A stretch of DNA of 30,737 bases from RGIG8244 sp045592785 (GTDB lineage Bacteria; Verrucomicrobiota; Lentisphaeria; Victivallales; UBA1829). A program made the translations under genes and the position numbers. The notes beneath the pieces were generated by a model. The model did no database searches and was not told the origin of the DNA. It worked only from the letters and a program-made list of their open reading frames with translations. Of the stretch, positions 21,642 to 30,623 are shown in pieces (the first letter of the stretch is position 1; each line of letters opens with the position of its first letter). The stretch is taken from positions 1 through 30,737 of the forward strand of contig JAZNVL010000049.1 of NCBI GenBank assembly GCA_045592785.1. The letters are read 5' to 3'.

Positions 21642-23591
21642 ATGAAACATCAAATCACATTGATGTTGTCTTGTGTGTGTTTTGCGCTGGCAACTGCGCT
21701 TGCCGCACAAGTGGAAACGCTTTCCGATGTGCAGAAACGCGCCATCGAAACGGAAGCGAAAAAACTTTATCGTACCACAAAAGGGTATCAGAGACAACTC
21801 CTGAATAAACTCCCGGAGGACCCGACGGCACGACTCAGTGCGCTGCGTACGCTGTTGGATGCACAGGAGGTCAAAATGGAGGATGTTCCGCTGGTACATT
21901 ATACCGTTCCCGCGCTTTCCGATGCACAGTATCTGCCGGATGCTTATCCGTATAACGGGAGATTTCTTGCGCCGGTGCGGATCATTGCGGCGCAGGATGA
22001 ATACGAGCCGGGCTCTTTCCTGTTGTATTCTTTCACCGATTTGGGCAAAGCGGAACTGAAACTGACACCGTTGAAACGGGCGGATGGAAAAGTTTTCCCG
22101 GCGGAAGATCTGGACCTCAAAGTGATCAAAGTCTGGTATCAGAACAAGAACGGGTGGTACAGTTATTTCGGGGATCAGGGGGCAAAACTCACGCCGGAAC
22201 TTCTACTCAATGATGAAGACCTCATCAAAGTCGATACAAAGGCGGAACACAACTTTGCACGTCTCACCGAAAAAGACGGCAAGGTGCATTATCAGAACAT
22301 CTCCCTGCCGCTGAACCTTGACAGTTTCACCGGATTTCCCGGGGCAAGAGGCAGAGGCGCCACCTTCCGTACATTCTGCAGCATGATGGCGAATTTCCGG
22401 GATGCAAAAACACTGCAGCCGGTCGCCCTGGATGCGGGGAAATACAAACAGTTTTTCCTGACAGTCCACGCGAAAAAGTCCACGCTCCCCGGGATCTACC
22501 GCGGTGCGATCGACATTGTGAAAAACGGCAAAAAACTCTCATCAGTCCCGGTGGAAGTCCGGGTCCTGGATTTTGTGCTTCCCGCGCCGAAAACGTACTT
22601 TGACGTGACCCGTGATCTGCTGGTCAGTTCCTATGCGTATTTCAGCAAAGACGTATTCCTGTCACTGAATGGCGGCGATGCCGAACTCTACAAGAAACAG
22701 CTGGCGGCAGTGGCAAAGAATCTTGTCCGTCACAATCAGAATATGTATATTTACGGCGGGTTCATCCTCGGGGATGACCGGAGTTTTGAAGAACAGATCC
22801 GCATTACCAGAGAAGCCGGCATGAGAACGGATCCCTTTATCATCCAGGGGGGCACCGGTGTCACTTACGATTACAAATTGCAGCAGTCCGCCGCGTTCGT
22901 CAAGAAGATTGCAGAAAAACTCACCGGACATCACAATCTTTATGTTGCAATGGGGGATGAACCGCCGACATCCTGGCTGATGAATCACCGTCCGGTGTAT
23001 TATCATTACCAGCAGGCGGGTCTGAAATTCTTCATTGCCGGGTATGATGCACTGTATCACAAAGCCGCGTACTATTATGACTGGGTCAACCTTTCCGGCG
23101 ATCCCATCCGGAATAAGGAAAAAGTGGCGAAATGGAATCAGGTGGGCGAACATGCGAATGTGGGCTGGTACGGCACGCATCATATCGGGGTGGAAAACCC
23201 GTCGTTCAACCGCCGGCAGAACGGGCTCGCGCCCTATTTGAGCAACTACAGCGTGCTGTGCAATTATGCGCATCATCTGGGTCCCTGGAATGACCGCAGT
23301 CATACTTACCGCAACATGGTTCTGACTTACAGCTGTTATGACGGGATCATTGACACGCTGGGCTGGGAAGGCTACCGGGAAGGGATCGATGACATCCGTT
23401 ACGCCACCCTGTTGAAAACACTGGCACTGGAAGCGAACAAATCGAAAAACATGGATATCGGTTACGCCGGGCGTGCCGCGTTGTATTTCCTCTCCAATCT
23501 GGATGCGAAAAGCGTCGATCAGGATCTGGTCCGTATCGAAATGATCCGTCACATTCAGATCTTGCGTAAACTCCTCGGAAAGGTGAAATAA
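21642..23591 (+). CDS. Secreted DUF4091 / GH123-like glycoside hydrolase
   Basis: A 649-residue protein with a signal peptide (MLSCVCFALATALAA). An N-terminal beta-sandwich-like part of about 300 residues (IYRGAIDIVKNGKKLSSVPVEVRVLDFVLP) precedes a TIM-barrel-like part. In the barrel D439-E440 in AMGDEPP matches the adjacent Asp-Glu pair of GH123 enzymes, which cleave N-acetylhexosamines by substrate-assisted catalysis. The C-terminal REGIDDIRYATLLKTL (579-594) is the DUF4091 signature. The substrate is probably an amino-sugar-containing glycan, inferred from the family and from the neighbouring esterase. It heads an operon; the next gene begins 2 bases after its stop. Confidence 0.85.
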   Translation: MKHQITLMLSCVCFALATALAAQVETLSDVQKRAIETEAKKLYRTTKGYQRQLLNKLPEDPTARLSALRTLLDAQEVKMEDVPLVHYTVPALSDAQYLPDAYPYNGRFLAPVRIIAAQDEYEPGSFLLYSFTDLGKAELKLTPLKRADGKVFPAEDLDLKVIKVWYQNKNGWYSYFGDQGAKLTPELLLNDEDLIKVDTKAEHNFARLTEKDGKVHYQNISLPLNLDSFTGFPGARGRGATFRTFCSMMANFRDAKTLQPVALDAGKYKQFFLTVHAKKSTLPGIYRGAIDIVKNGKKLSSVPVEVRVLDFVLPAPKTYFDVTRDLLVSSYAYFSKDVFLSLNGGDAELYKKQLAAVAKNLVRHNQNMYIYGGFILGDDRSFEEQIRITREAGMRTDPFIIQGGTGVTYDYKLQQSAAFVKKIAEKLTGHHNLYVAMGDEPPTSWLMNHRPVYYHYQQAGLKFFIAGYDALYHKAAYYYDWVNLSGDPIRNKEKVAKWNQVGEHANVGWYGTHHIGVENPSFNRRQNGLAPYLSNYSVLCNYAHHLGPWNDRSHTYRNMVLTYSCYDGIIDTLGWEGYREGIDDIRYATLLKTLALEANKSKNMDIGYAGRAALYFLSNLDAKSVDQDLVRIEMIRHIQILRKLLGKVK

Positions 23592-23593
23592 TT

Positions 23594-25963
23594 ATGAAAG
23601 TCTTATCCTACTCTCTCTCCATACTCGCTGCCGCGGCTTTCTCCGCCTGCAATCACGGAACGACGGCGGAAGCTCCCGCGGCAAAACCGGCTGCACCCGT
23701 TGCGGCAAAACCGGCGGCACCCGCCGTCAAGAAACTCACCCCCGCCGAAATGCGGGCGAATGAGATCAGCGAAGTCTGTAATTTCACCCTTCCCTGGGAA
23801 AAACGGATCGCCGCATTCAAATCGTATTGCCGCGCCACAAACCGGACAAAGAACGACAAGACGGATTTCTACCGGATGGCGGATCTTCTGCTGAAAGAAA
23901 AGGCTTGTCCCGCAAGTGACCGGTATTTCATCCATTCCAATGTCTGGGCACAAGCCGATTACATTCTTGACAATGCAAAACGGATCCCCCACGCGGAAGC
24001 CGTGTTCCAGTCCGCGGACTTCACCGCAGTACAGCGTCTTGCTGCAGCCACGCAGCTGGTGGAAGCGTATTACGTTGCCGGAGACAAGGCGAAAGCACTC
24101 AAAACTGCACAGGATGCACAGAAAATCCCCGATCTGAAAGAGAAAACGCTGTATGAAGCCTATGCGCTCGCCGGGAAATATCACTCCATCAACAGTGATC
24201 TGGATAAAGCCATTGCGGCGTACCGTGTGATCGGTGCAAAAGATAAATCGCCTGCCGCACAGAATTATATGTACGAAAAAATCGTGGCGGAATGTAAGTA
24301 TTTCCATGAACCGGAACGGGCACTCAAAGAATTGAAGGGCGCCAACAGACCGTCACTGGAAATCGAGTTCCTGCAGCGTTGTCACCGGACCGCAGAAGCA
24401 AGAGCCGCAGCGAAAAAAGTTCTGGAAAGCGATGCCGCACCCGGCGTGAAAGCCCAGGTGTTGCAGCAATGTTTCCTGGATCCCTCACCGGAATCCTTTG
24501 CGATCCGGGAAAAATACAAGGATCTCTTCAAGCACATTAATGCCCTGACGCTCTTCTTCCGGGCATTCAGCCCGGCACACAACAATGGACATTTTGAAGT
24601 CGTACTGCAACTGGCACCCCACATGCTGGCAAAGGGCAGTCATAACACATACGTCTATCACCGTCTTGCCATCGTTCATTCCTACCGGAACGACTTTGCG
24701 GAAGTCGTGAAGACGATGGATGCGGCGCTGGCGGACAAGAAACTCTCCGTTGCCGACCGGTTCAAATTCCGTTTGATCCAGGAAGTCGCCCGGAGCAAGA
24801 ATCCCATCAAGGACCTGCAGAAGATCTATGATACCGTCTGCAAAGAATTCGCCGATAAAAAACTCACCATGGAACAGAAAAGCCAGGGCGTCCTGGCAAT
24901 GAGCGGAGTTTTTGCGGTCAATCAGCAAATGGCGGACCTGACATTCGCGCTGGATAAGTTCTATCAGGGACTTTATGTTGCCCGGCCGCAAAATGAATAT
25001 GTGATCCGTTATTCCCCACAGAATGCACACAGTTATTCCGACTGGCAGAACCTGAAAGAAAAACCTGCCGTCCAGCTCCTTAAATGGAAGTACGGCGGCA
25101 GCATGGACTTCCTGGTGACGGACGTCTCCACGGGGAACCGCGGTGCGGGGATCGGTTCGGAAACCGGAAATCAGGAAAACCATACGGAACTCTCTGCCGT
25201 TTGCGATGATCACGGGATCCTGTTCATCTTGCGTGCGTATGACGACCGTGCGAGGGAAGTGGAAGCCGGCACGCTGGGCGCGGGATGTTATGAGATCTAT
25301 CTTGCCGCCGGTGAAAATCAGCCCTATCACTGTCTTCTGCCCCAGGTGGACGGCAGCGAATTCACGGTCTGGACCACGACTTACACCAACCGGACCCATC
25401 GCAATCTGATGACAAAAGATGTGCGCGGGGAAACGATTTTCCACGCGGACGGCTACACGAACTGTTTCTTCATTCCCTGGGAAGCCTATTACGACAAACT
25501 GCCGGAACAAAAGGAACAGTACTGGGAAGCGGACTTCGTTCACTGGGGCAGACGGGGCGGTTACTCCTGGAATGCGCTGCAGTCCATCCACTCCCGTTCG
25601 AGCTGGGGGAAACTCCGTTTTGAGATCCCGCCGGAAGGGTTGAAAAAGATCCGTGAGAAACTCATTGTGAAAGCGATGCGGAAATACAATTCGGCAAAGA
25701 ATTTGAATTTTAATAAACCGCTTGCATTGTGGCAGGACGACTATCTGGGCGATCCGGAATTCTACAATGCCGAGATCAAACCGCTGGTGGAAAAACTGGA
25801 TTCCTACACAAAACTGGTGGATTTCTCCAAAGGAATGGATGCCGCAACGGTGGAAAAACTCTGGCTGGAAGCGGTACCGGTGTGGAACGAAATCGAATAC
25901 ATCGTGGCGGAAAAACGCCGTCTCTGGATGGAAAAGGAATTGTTCCGCGATACGGCGAAATAA
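23594..25963 (+). CDS. Large lipoprotein with helical-repeat middle and carbohydrate-binding-like tail
   Basis: A 789-residue protein beginning with a signal peptide and a lipobox-like FSAC (Cys19), followed by an Ala/Pro/Lys linker (PAAKPAAPVAAKPAAPAVKK). Residues of about 50-450 are helical with TPR-like periodicity (AVQRLAAATQLVEAYYVAGD, LYEAYALAGKYHSINSDLDK). From about 475 on it becomes beta-rich (MDFLVTDVSTGNRG, LSAVCDDHGILFILRAYDDR, CYEIYLAAGENQP), resembling DOMON/CBM9-type carbohydrate-binding domains, then helical again at the end. No catalytic motif is seen. A role as a surface scaffold or glycan-binding partner for the enzymes on either side is inferred only. Confidence 0.75.
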   Translation: MKVLSYSLSILAAAAFSACNHGTTAEAPAAKPAAPVAAKPAAPAVKKLTPAEMRANEISEVCNFTLPWEKRIAAFKSYCRATNRTKNDKTDFYRMADLLLKEKACPASDRYFIHSNVWAQADYILDNAKRIPHAEAVFQSADFTAVQRLAAATQLVEAYYVAGDKAKALKTAQDAQKIPDLKEKTLYEAYALAGKYHSINSDLDKAIAAYRVIGAKDKSPAAQNYMYEKIVAECKYFHEPERALKELKGANRPSLEIEFLQRCHRTAEARAAAKKVLESDAAPGVKAQVLQQCFLDPSPESFAIREKYKDLFKHINALTLFFRAFSPAHNNGHFEVVLQLAPHMLAKGSHNTYVYHRLAIVHSYRNDFAEVVKTMDAALADKKLSVADRFKFRLIQEVARSKNPIKDLQKIYDTVCKEFADKKLTMEQKSQGVLAMSGVFAVNQQMADLTFALDKFYQGLYVARPQNEYVIRYSPQNAHSYSDWQNLKEKPAVQLLKWKYGGSMDFLVTDVSTGNRGAGIGSETGNQENHTELSAVCDDHGILFILRAYDDRAREVEAGTLGAGCYEIYLAAGENQPYHCLLPQVDGSEFTVWTTTYTNRTHRNLMTKDVRGETIFHADGYTNCFFIPWEAYYDKLPEQKEQYWEADFVHWGRRGGYSWNALQSIHSRSSWGKLRFEIPPEGLKKIREKLIVKAMRKYNSAKNLNFNKPLALWQDDYLGDPEFYNAEIKPLVEKLDSYTKLVDFSKGMDAATVEKLWLEAVPVWNEIEYIVAEKRRLWMEKELFRDTAK

Positions 25964-25987
25964 AATAACGGAAAGGATTTGGAAAAC

Positions 25988-28354
25988 ATGAATCGTTACG
26001 CTCTCTTTCTGTTACTCCTTCTGACCGTATGTCTGCCCCTTTCCGCCGCTGAGATCGTTCTCACGGAAAAGGGCAAAACACAATGTCAGATCGTCATAGA
26101 GTCCGGCGAACGTCCCCGTGCCGTTGCATTCGCGGGGAAAGAACTTGCCACCTGGCTGGGACGTGTCAGCGGGGCGGATATCCCCATTGTCAAACAGCCG
26201 GGCAAAGAGAAAGTCAAAATCTATATCGGGACCCCGGAGAGTTCTCCCTACATCGCCAATGCGGTCAAGGCATTCCCCGGCGACATGGAGAAACTCAAAG
26301 ACAATGACGGGTATCTCATTCACGCGGAAAACGACACCATTATCATTACCGGGGCATCCCCCAAGAGTGTACTCAACGGCGCGTACACGCTGTTGGAACA
26401 GGTGACGGATATCGTGTTCGTGCGTCCGCTGGGAGCCGAGAGAGGTGCCGGGACGGTGTACGGAGCCAATGCCGATCTCAAAGCCAAACCGGGACACATC
26501 GTGGATGTTCCGTTCCTGAAAGATCACCGGTATTACACCTGTAACCTTGAGCCTGCGCTCTGGCAGACCCGGAACCGGAATCTGATCCCGGTGGCGTTCA
26601 CCAGAATGGATATGAAGTCTTATGAGCGTTATGCCTCCATGGGCGTGAAATGGACCTGCTTCATCTGGCTGGGCAGGATCATTCCGGCGGCGAAATATCT
26701 TGAATCCCACCCGGAATTTTTCACGGAACTGAATGGAAAGCGGACTGCCGGATTTGACTACAATGTCTGCTTCATGAATCCCGATTCACCCAAGTACGCC
26801 GTCGAAGAAGTGGAACGGATCTGCAAGGGACTCCCCAAAAAAGTCGAAGTCTCCGGATTCAGCCACGGCGACCACGGCATCGTCTGCGGCTGTAAACTCT
26901 GTACGGTCCCCATCGACTGCGGGAACGGTGTCATTGTCAAGCCCGAAGATCCCAATTTCCGCTCCACACAATACGCCATTTTCGTGAACCGGATCGCCAG
27001 AATGTTGGCAGAAAAATATCCGGATATGGAATTGCAGGGCGGCGGTTATCTCTTCACGAACAGCGCGCCCGGGGTCAAACCGGAACCCAATACGGCGGTC
27101 CGGTTCTGTCCCTATCCCAGCCGTCAGATGAAGTATCCCATCTATCACGACCGGAATAAAAAATGGCGGGAACTTGCGGAAGGCTGGGCAAAAGCGGGCG
27201 GGATCCCTCATGTGTACGAATATTATCTCTGCGATGCCACGCCCCGGTTCTATCACCCGGTCGCCGACATCATGCAGAAAGATTTGCAGTATTACCGTGA
27301 TAAAGGGATCCGCGGCATGTACCTGGATACCACACGCAGTGACAGCGATACCGGGGAAGCCGGTCAGGCGCATGATATGTCCGCCATCGAATATTACACC
27401 ATGTCGCGCATCATGTGGAATCCCGATCTGAATGTGGATGAGATCCGCAGGGAATTCTGCCGCCGTGCCTATCGGGAAGCGGCGGAACCCATGTATGCCT
27501 TCTATTCTCTGGTCAGCAAATGTTATTACGCCAACACAGCCATCGGCGGTTCCTGGCGGGATGATCCTGCGGCAACACTCAACTCCCATCTGGTCCGTTC
27601 CGGCAACGCGGAAAAAGCATTGCAGCACCTGACCGAAGCGGAATTGAAAGCGCGTCATCCGGCATCCCGGGAACTCATCCAGCGGATCCGCAACCTTTAC
27701 ATCTCCTATCTCCCCGCAAAAATCGTCCGGAAAGAAGATCCTGCGGTCATAGTCCCGCGGATCGATACACCGCCGGATATGGGGCGGATCGGCGGCCTCT
27801 CCTGGACCGGGTCCGCCATTCTTCCGATCGACCGGTTCGCAGGGAACCGGAAACCGAAGAACAAGATGGAGGAAACAAGCGGGACCTCTCTGATCCGTCT
27901 TATGCACGACGGCAAATATCTTTACATCGGCTGGCGTTTCAATGCCACGGGGAAAGGCGGACTCCGGCAGCCGCGTGACACCGTACCCAAAGGCTCCACG
28001 GCGGAAATTTATTTCACCGATGATCCGGACGACCGGGACAAGACCATCTGTCTGATGTTCGACAACAACGAAAACCAGTATGACATCAAAGGCAATCATG
28101 AGACCTGGGATTCCATCTGGTCCGTCAAGACCTCGCTGCGCCAGGTGAACATCGTCAAGTTCTGGAGTGCGGTCATCAAGATCCCGCTTTCCGACCTGGA
28201 CCGCAGAGAAGACGGGTCTGTGTATGCCATGTTCTTTGACTCGGAGTCCGGACGTGCCTGGTTCGGCGGGAAACCCGGCGATCCGAAGACATACCGGCGT
28301 CTCATATTCCAGGATGAACCCCTGCTCCCCTATCCGAAAGGAAACCTCAAATGA
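25988..28354 (+). CDS. Secreted DUF4838 protein with CBM9-like C-terminus
   Basis: A 788-residue protein with a signal peptide ending around PLSAA. The N-terminal region (AFAGKELATWLGRVSGADIP, YLIHAENDTIIITGASPKSVLNGAYTLLEQ) matches the alpha-glucuronidase N-terminal-like domain found in front of DUF4838. The central domain has SHGDHGIVCGCKLC with C300, C302 and C305, the DUF4838 Cys cluster. The last 180 or so residues (LIRLMHDGKYLYIGWRFNA, GSTAEIYFTDDPDDRD, WSAVIKIPLSDLD) look like a CBM9 carbohydrate-binding domain. Hydrolase activity on a polysaccharide is plausible but unproven. ATG 25988 has AAGGA about 10 bases upstream; TTG 25979 sits too close to it. The stop overlaps the next start. 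Confidence 0.8.
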   Translation: MNRYALFLLLLLTVCLPLSAAEIVLTEKGKTQCQIVIESGERPRAVAFAGKELATWLGRVSGADIPIVKQPGKEKVKIYIGTPESSPYIANAVKAFPGDMEKLKDNDGYLIHAENDTIIITGASPKSVLNGAYTLLEQVTDIVFVRPLGAERGAGTVYGANADLKAKPGHIVDVPFLKDHRYYTCNLEPALWQTRNRNLIPVAFTRMDMKSYERYASMGVKWTCFIWLGRIIPAAKYLESHPEFFTELNGKRTAGFDYNVCFMNPDSPKYAVEEVERICKGLPKKVEVSGFSHGDHGIVCGCKLCTVPIDCGNGVIVKPEDPNFRSTQYAIFVNRIARMLAEKYPDMELQGGGYLFTNSAPGVKPEPNTAVRFCPYPSRQMKYPIYHDRNKKWRELAEGWAKAGGIPHVYEYYLCDATPRFYHPVADIMQKDLQYYRDKGIRGMYLDTTRSDSDTGEAGQAHDMSAIEYYTMSRIMWNPDLNVDEIRREFCRRAYREAAEPMYAFYSLVSKCYYANTAIGGSWRDDPAATLNSHLVRSGNAEKALQHLTEAELKARHPASRELIQRIRNLYISYLPAKIVRKEDPAVIVPRIDTPPDMGRIGGLSWTGSAILPIDRFAGNRKPKNKMEETSGTSLIRLMHDGKYLYIGWRFNATGKGGLRQPRDTVPKGSTAEIYFTDDPDDRDKTICLMFDNNENQYDIKGNHETWDSIWSVKTSLRQVNIVKFWSAVIKIPLSDLDRREDGSVYAMFFDSESGRAWFGGKPGDPKTYRRLIFQDEPLLPYPKGNLK

Positions 28355-29220
28355 AATACCAATACCTTCTTCTGCTTTTCGTTGTCCTGCCGCTGACGGC
28401 GTTTGATGACGCGGATATTTTCAACAATGATGAAGAGATCAACGCGGAATTTCTCGAATCCATCGGGGAAAAACCCAAAGAAAAGGAAGCCTCCGCCGAA
28501 GAGTTCATCCTCAAGTCCGACGATACCGTTCCCAACAAGATCAAACTGCTCTCATCCATTGCCCAGGGACATTACAACAAAGAACGGGATGACGAAATGG
28601 TGCGGGTCATGCGCCGGATCCTGGAGATCAAGGGCATTACCAACGTACAGAAACGCGATACTATGAGCAGGCTCGGGCAGATGGCATCCAATGCCGGCGC
28701 CCGCGTGAGAGGCGGGAAAGATGTCATGCGGAAAGCCTCCGTCAAAGCATACACCGAAGCATTCGAATATGCCGTGCTTGCTTATAACGAAGCAGAGAAA
28801 AAAGATGCCAAACTCGATTGCGCCGTTGCCGCTATCGGACTTGCCGCCAACGCCAATACCCCCAAAGCCATCGGCAAAAGCATTGAGATCGCAGAGGAAA
28901 TGCTGGCACGGAAAGACGTCGCCGTCGAACACAAAATCACCATCATCGACTGGGGCGTCCGCAACTGTACCGAATCCGGGGCGTACGGTCATCATGAACA
29001 CAAAGCCATTAAGTTTATGGAGATGAAACTCGAATTGGTCAAGCACCCTGTGGCAAAGGGCAAGATCTATTACGGTATGGCAAATCTCCAGTATTTCACC
29101 ATGAATGACCTGCCGGCGGCAAGAAAAACGCTGGAAAAAGCATTGGCTCTGATCCCGAAGGATATCAGCATATACGAAGAACTTGTTCTGTTCCGCGATT
29201 ATCTTTCCGACACCGATTGA
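28351..29220 (+). CDS. Secreted helical-repeat protein of unknown function
   Basis: A 289-residue protein whose ATG overlaps the preceding stop by 4 bases (ATGA), which implies coupled translation. It has a short signal peptide (YLLLLFVVLPLTAF) and an acidic stretch (DDADIFNNDEEINAEF). The rest is helical with TPR-like pairs (MVRVMRRILEIKGI, AIGKSIEIAEEMLARKD, KTLEKALALIPKDISIYEEL). I do not recognise a specific family. Its place as last gene before a strong terminator suggests a periplasmic or surface helper to the three preceding proteins. Confidence 0.75.
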   Translation: MKYQYLLLLFVVLPLTAFDDADIFNNDEEINAEFLESIGEKPKEKEASAEEFILKSDDTVPNKIKLLSSIAQGHYNKERDDEMVRVMRRILEIKGITNVQKRDTMSRLGQMASNAGARVRGGKDVMRKASVKAYTEAFEYAVLAYNEAEKKDAKLDCAVAAIGLAANANTPKAIGKSIEIAEEMLARKDVAVEHKITIIDWGVRNCTESGAYGHHEHKAIKFMEMKLELVKHPVAKGKIYYGMANLQYFTMNDLPAARKTLEKALALIPKDISIYEELVLFRDYLSDTD

Positions 29221-29245
29221 GTTCTGCAAAAAATCCGTTTCTCAC

Positions 29246-29286
29246 CGTCTTCTGCCGTTTACTGCGCGGCAGAAGACGTTTTTTTC
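29246..29286 (+). terminator. Rho-independent terminator of the glycan operon
   Basis: Perfect 12-base arms (29246-29257 CGTCTTCTGCCG and 29267-29278) surround a 9-base loop and are followed by seven T. A broken copy of its left half lies at 30428-30440. Confidence 0.95.
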
Positions 29287-29318
29287 GTGCAAAAATCAGT
29301 TTTTTTCACAAACAGGTA

Positions 29319-29346
29319 TTGTATTTTCTTCTTTTTTGCATATAAT
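29319..29346 (+). promoter_or_regulatory. Upstream tandem promoter of prepilin gene 3
   Basis: TTGTAT (29319-29324), 16 bases and TATAAT (29341-29346). The -10 region is one arm of a perfect inverted repeat: TATAATGTA at 29341-29349 and TACATTATA at 29361-29369, 11 bases apart, which looks like an operator overlapping the start site. Confidence 0.6.
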
Positions 29347-29421
29347 GTATCACAATACGGTACATTATACCATATTTTTTTGCGCGAAACGATCATTTTT
29401 CGAGAATTTTGCGCAAGATAC

Positions 29422-29449
29422 TTGATTTTTCTTCTTTTTTGCGTATAAT
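29422..29449 (+). promoter_or_regulatory. Proximal promoter of prepilin gene 3
   Basis: TTGATT (29422-29427), 16 bases and TATAAT (29444-29449). The stretch is nearly identical to the upstream promoter 103 bases away, which suggests a duplicated promoter. It lies 42 bases before the ATG. Confidence 0.65.
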
Positions 29450-29491
29450 GTCTTATCAAAACAACACCATTGTAAAACAAGGAGATTACTT

Positions 29492-30409
29492 ATGTTGAAA
29501 AAATTGGATCAAACGGAAAGAACAAATCGTTTTACGCTGATCGAACTTCTGGTGGTCATCGCCATCATCGCCATTCTGGCTGCGATGCTTCTCCCTGCGC
29601 TGGGCAGGATGAAAAGTGTGGCAAAACGCGTACAGTGTACCGGAAACATGAAATCACTCTCCATGCTCTACACCAGTTACGTCAATAACAACAACGGCTG
29701 GCAGCTCCCGAAACTCATGCCGGGTTCTCTGGAAAAAGGCAGATTCACATATTCCACAGCGATAAAACATTTAAACGGCGAAGATAAAAGGGGATATTTT
29801 TACAATAAATATTGGTTTGAAGCGCTGTGTATGGAAGACACTGTGGCATGCAAACAGATGAAAAATAATGAGACCTACTGCCACACCGTCAGAAAATATT
29901 TCCGGTACCTTCTCTGTCCGGATGGCAAATGGTACGATGGTGCCAATGGTTACCATAGCAATGCCGGATATATGATAGCAAACGCACCACAACTGACATT
30001 GGCAGGTGCAGACACTCTGGAAATATACAACAACCAGGTGAAAGAAAACTCTGCAAAATTGAAAAAAATCGACAAAATGAAAAAGCCCTCTCTCTCTGCC
30101 GCCATTCATGACGGGAATGATCCCCATGGTCCCCCGATCCCCGGCAGTGGAAGAAACACCAGAGGGATCAAAGCGATTGAAGATTTACGGACACAGCTTT
30201 TTGTGCAGAACACATTCAGCGGTGGCGGCAATGCAGCACAGAAAGCCGCTTATTTACCCTGGGTGAAACGGGAATTCATGGAAGGCAGACATGCTCAGTC
30301 CAATGTGACCCTCTACCTGGATATGCACGTCGGAGTCATGAAAAGCTCCCTCATGGCGGAACATTATTACAACACCAAACACCCCGACAACATGTTCAAG
30401 ATCCATTGA
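29492..30409 (+). CDS. Prepilin-type protein with uninterrupted N-terminus
   Basis: A 305-residue pseudopilin-like protein starting at ATG 29492 behind AAGGAG. A short basic leader (MLKKLDQTERTNR) runs straight into FTLIELLVVIAIIAILAAML without the cassette of prepilins 1 and 2, so it shows the uninterrupted form. The residue before F is Arg. The C-terminal part has GRHAQSNVTLYLDMHV, spaced as H-x9-D but with Met in place of the Gly of H-x9-DG. It has two promoters of its own. The gene ends without an intact terminator; only a broken copy of the 29246 hairpin follows. Confidence 0.85.
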   Translation: MLKKLDQTERTNRFTLIELLVVIAIIAILAAMLLPALGRMKSVAKRVQCTGNMKSLSMLYTSYVNNNNGWQLPKLMPGSLEKGRFTYSTAIKHLNGEDKRGYFYNKYWFEALCMEDTVACKQMKNNETYCHTVRKYFRYLLCPDGKWYDGANGYHSNAGYMIANAPQLTLAGADTLEIYNNQVKENSAKLKKIDKMKKPSLSAAIHDGNDPHGPPIPGSGRNTRGIKAIEDLRTQLFVQNTFSGGGNAAQKAAYLPWVKREFMEGRHAQSNVTLYLDMHVGVMKSSLMAEHYYNTKHPDNMFKIH

Positions 30410-30446
30410 TCGACCGGGATCGTTCATCGTCTTCTGCCGTTTTCAG

Positions 30447-30618
30447 CGCGACAGCAACGGACAGGAACGAACAAGAGTATAACACCTCCGTACGGATCCG
30501 TACTCATCCGTACCGATCCGTACTTTCCATTTTTTTTGTATTTTTTTTAACAATGCTATTGTTTTTTTGTAAAAAACGAGTATAATATATAAAAAAAGGT
30601 AATGTCAAAGGAAATATG
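30447..30618 (+). promoter_or_regulatory. 10-bp-period arrays plus promoter, copy 2 of the 3011-3187 module
   Basis: The forward array has one full ACGGACA (30457) with a partial unit before it and a degenerate one after. The inverted array has TCCGTAC at 30487, 30497, 30507 and 30517. TTGTTT (30559-30564), 16 bases and TATAAT (30581-30586) follow as in copy 1. About 130 bases are nearly identical to copy 1, with few substitutions and one extra T, then the sequences part just before the ribosome-binding site. An ATG at 30616 lies in the same context (AAATATGAAAAA) as prepilin 2. Confidence 0.8.
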
Positions 30619-30623
30619 AAAAA

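Noticed and set aside
26786..28099. 437-codon open frame on the minus strand opposite the DUF4838 gene
   Set aside because: It is a complement frame of a well-supported gene with biased composition and no motifs.
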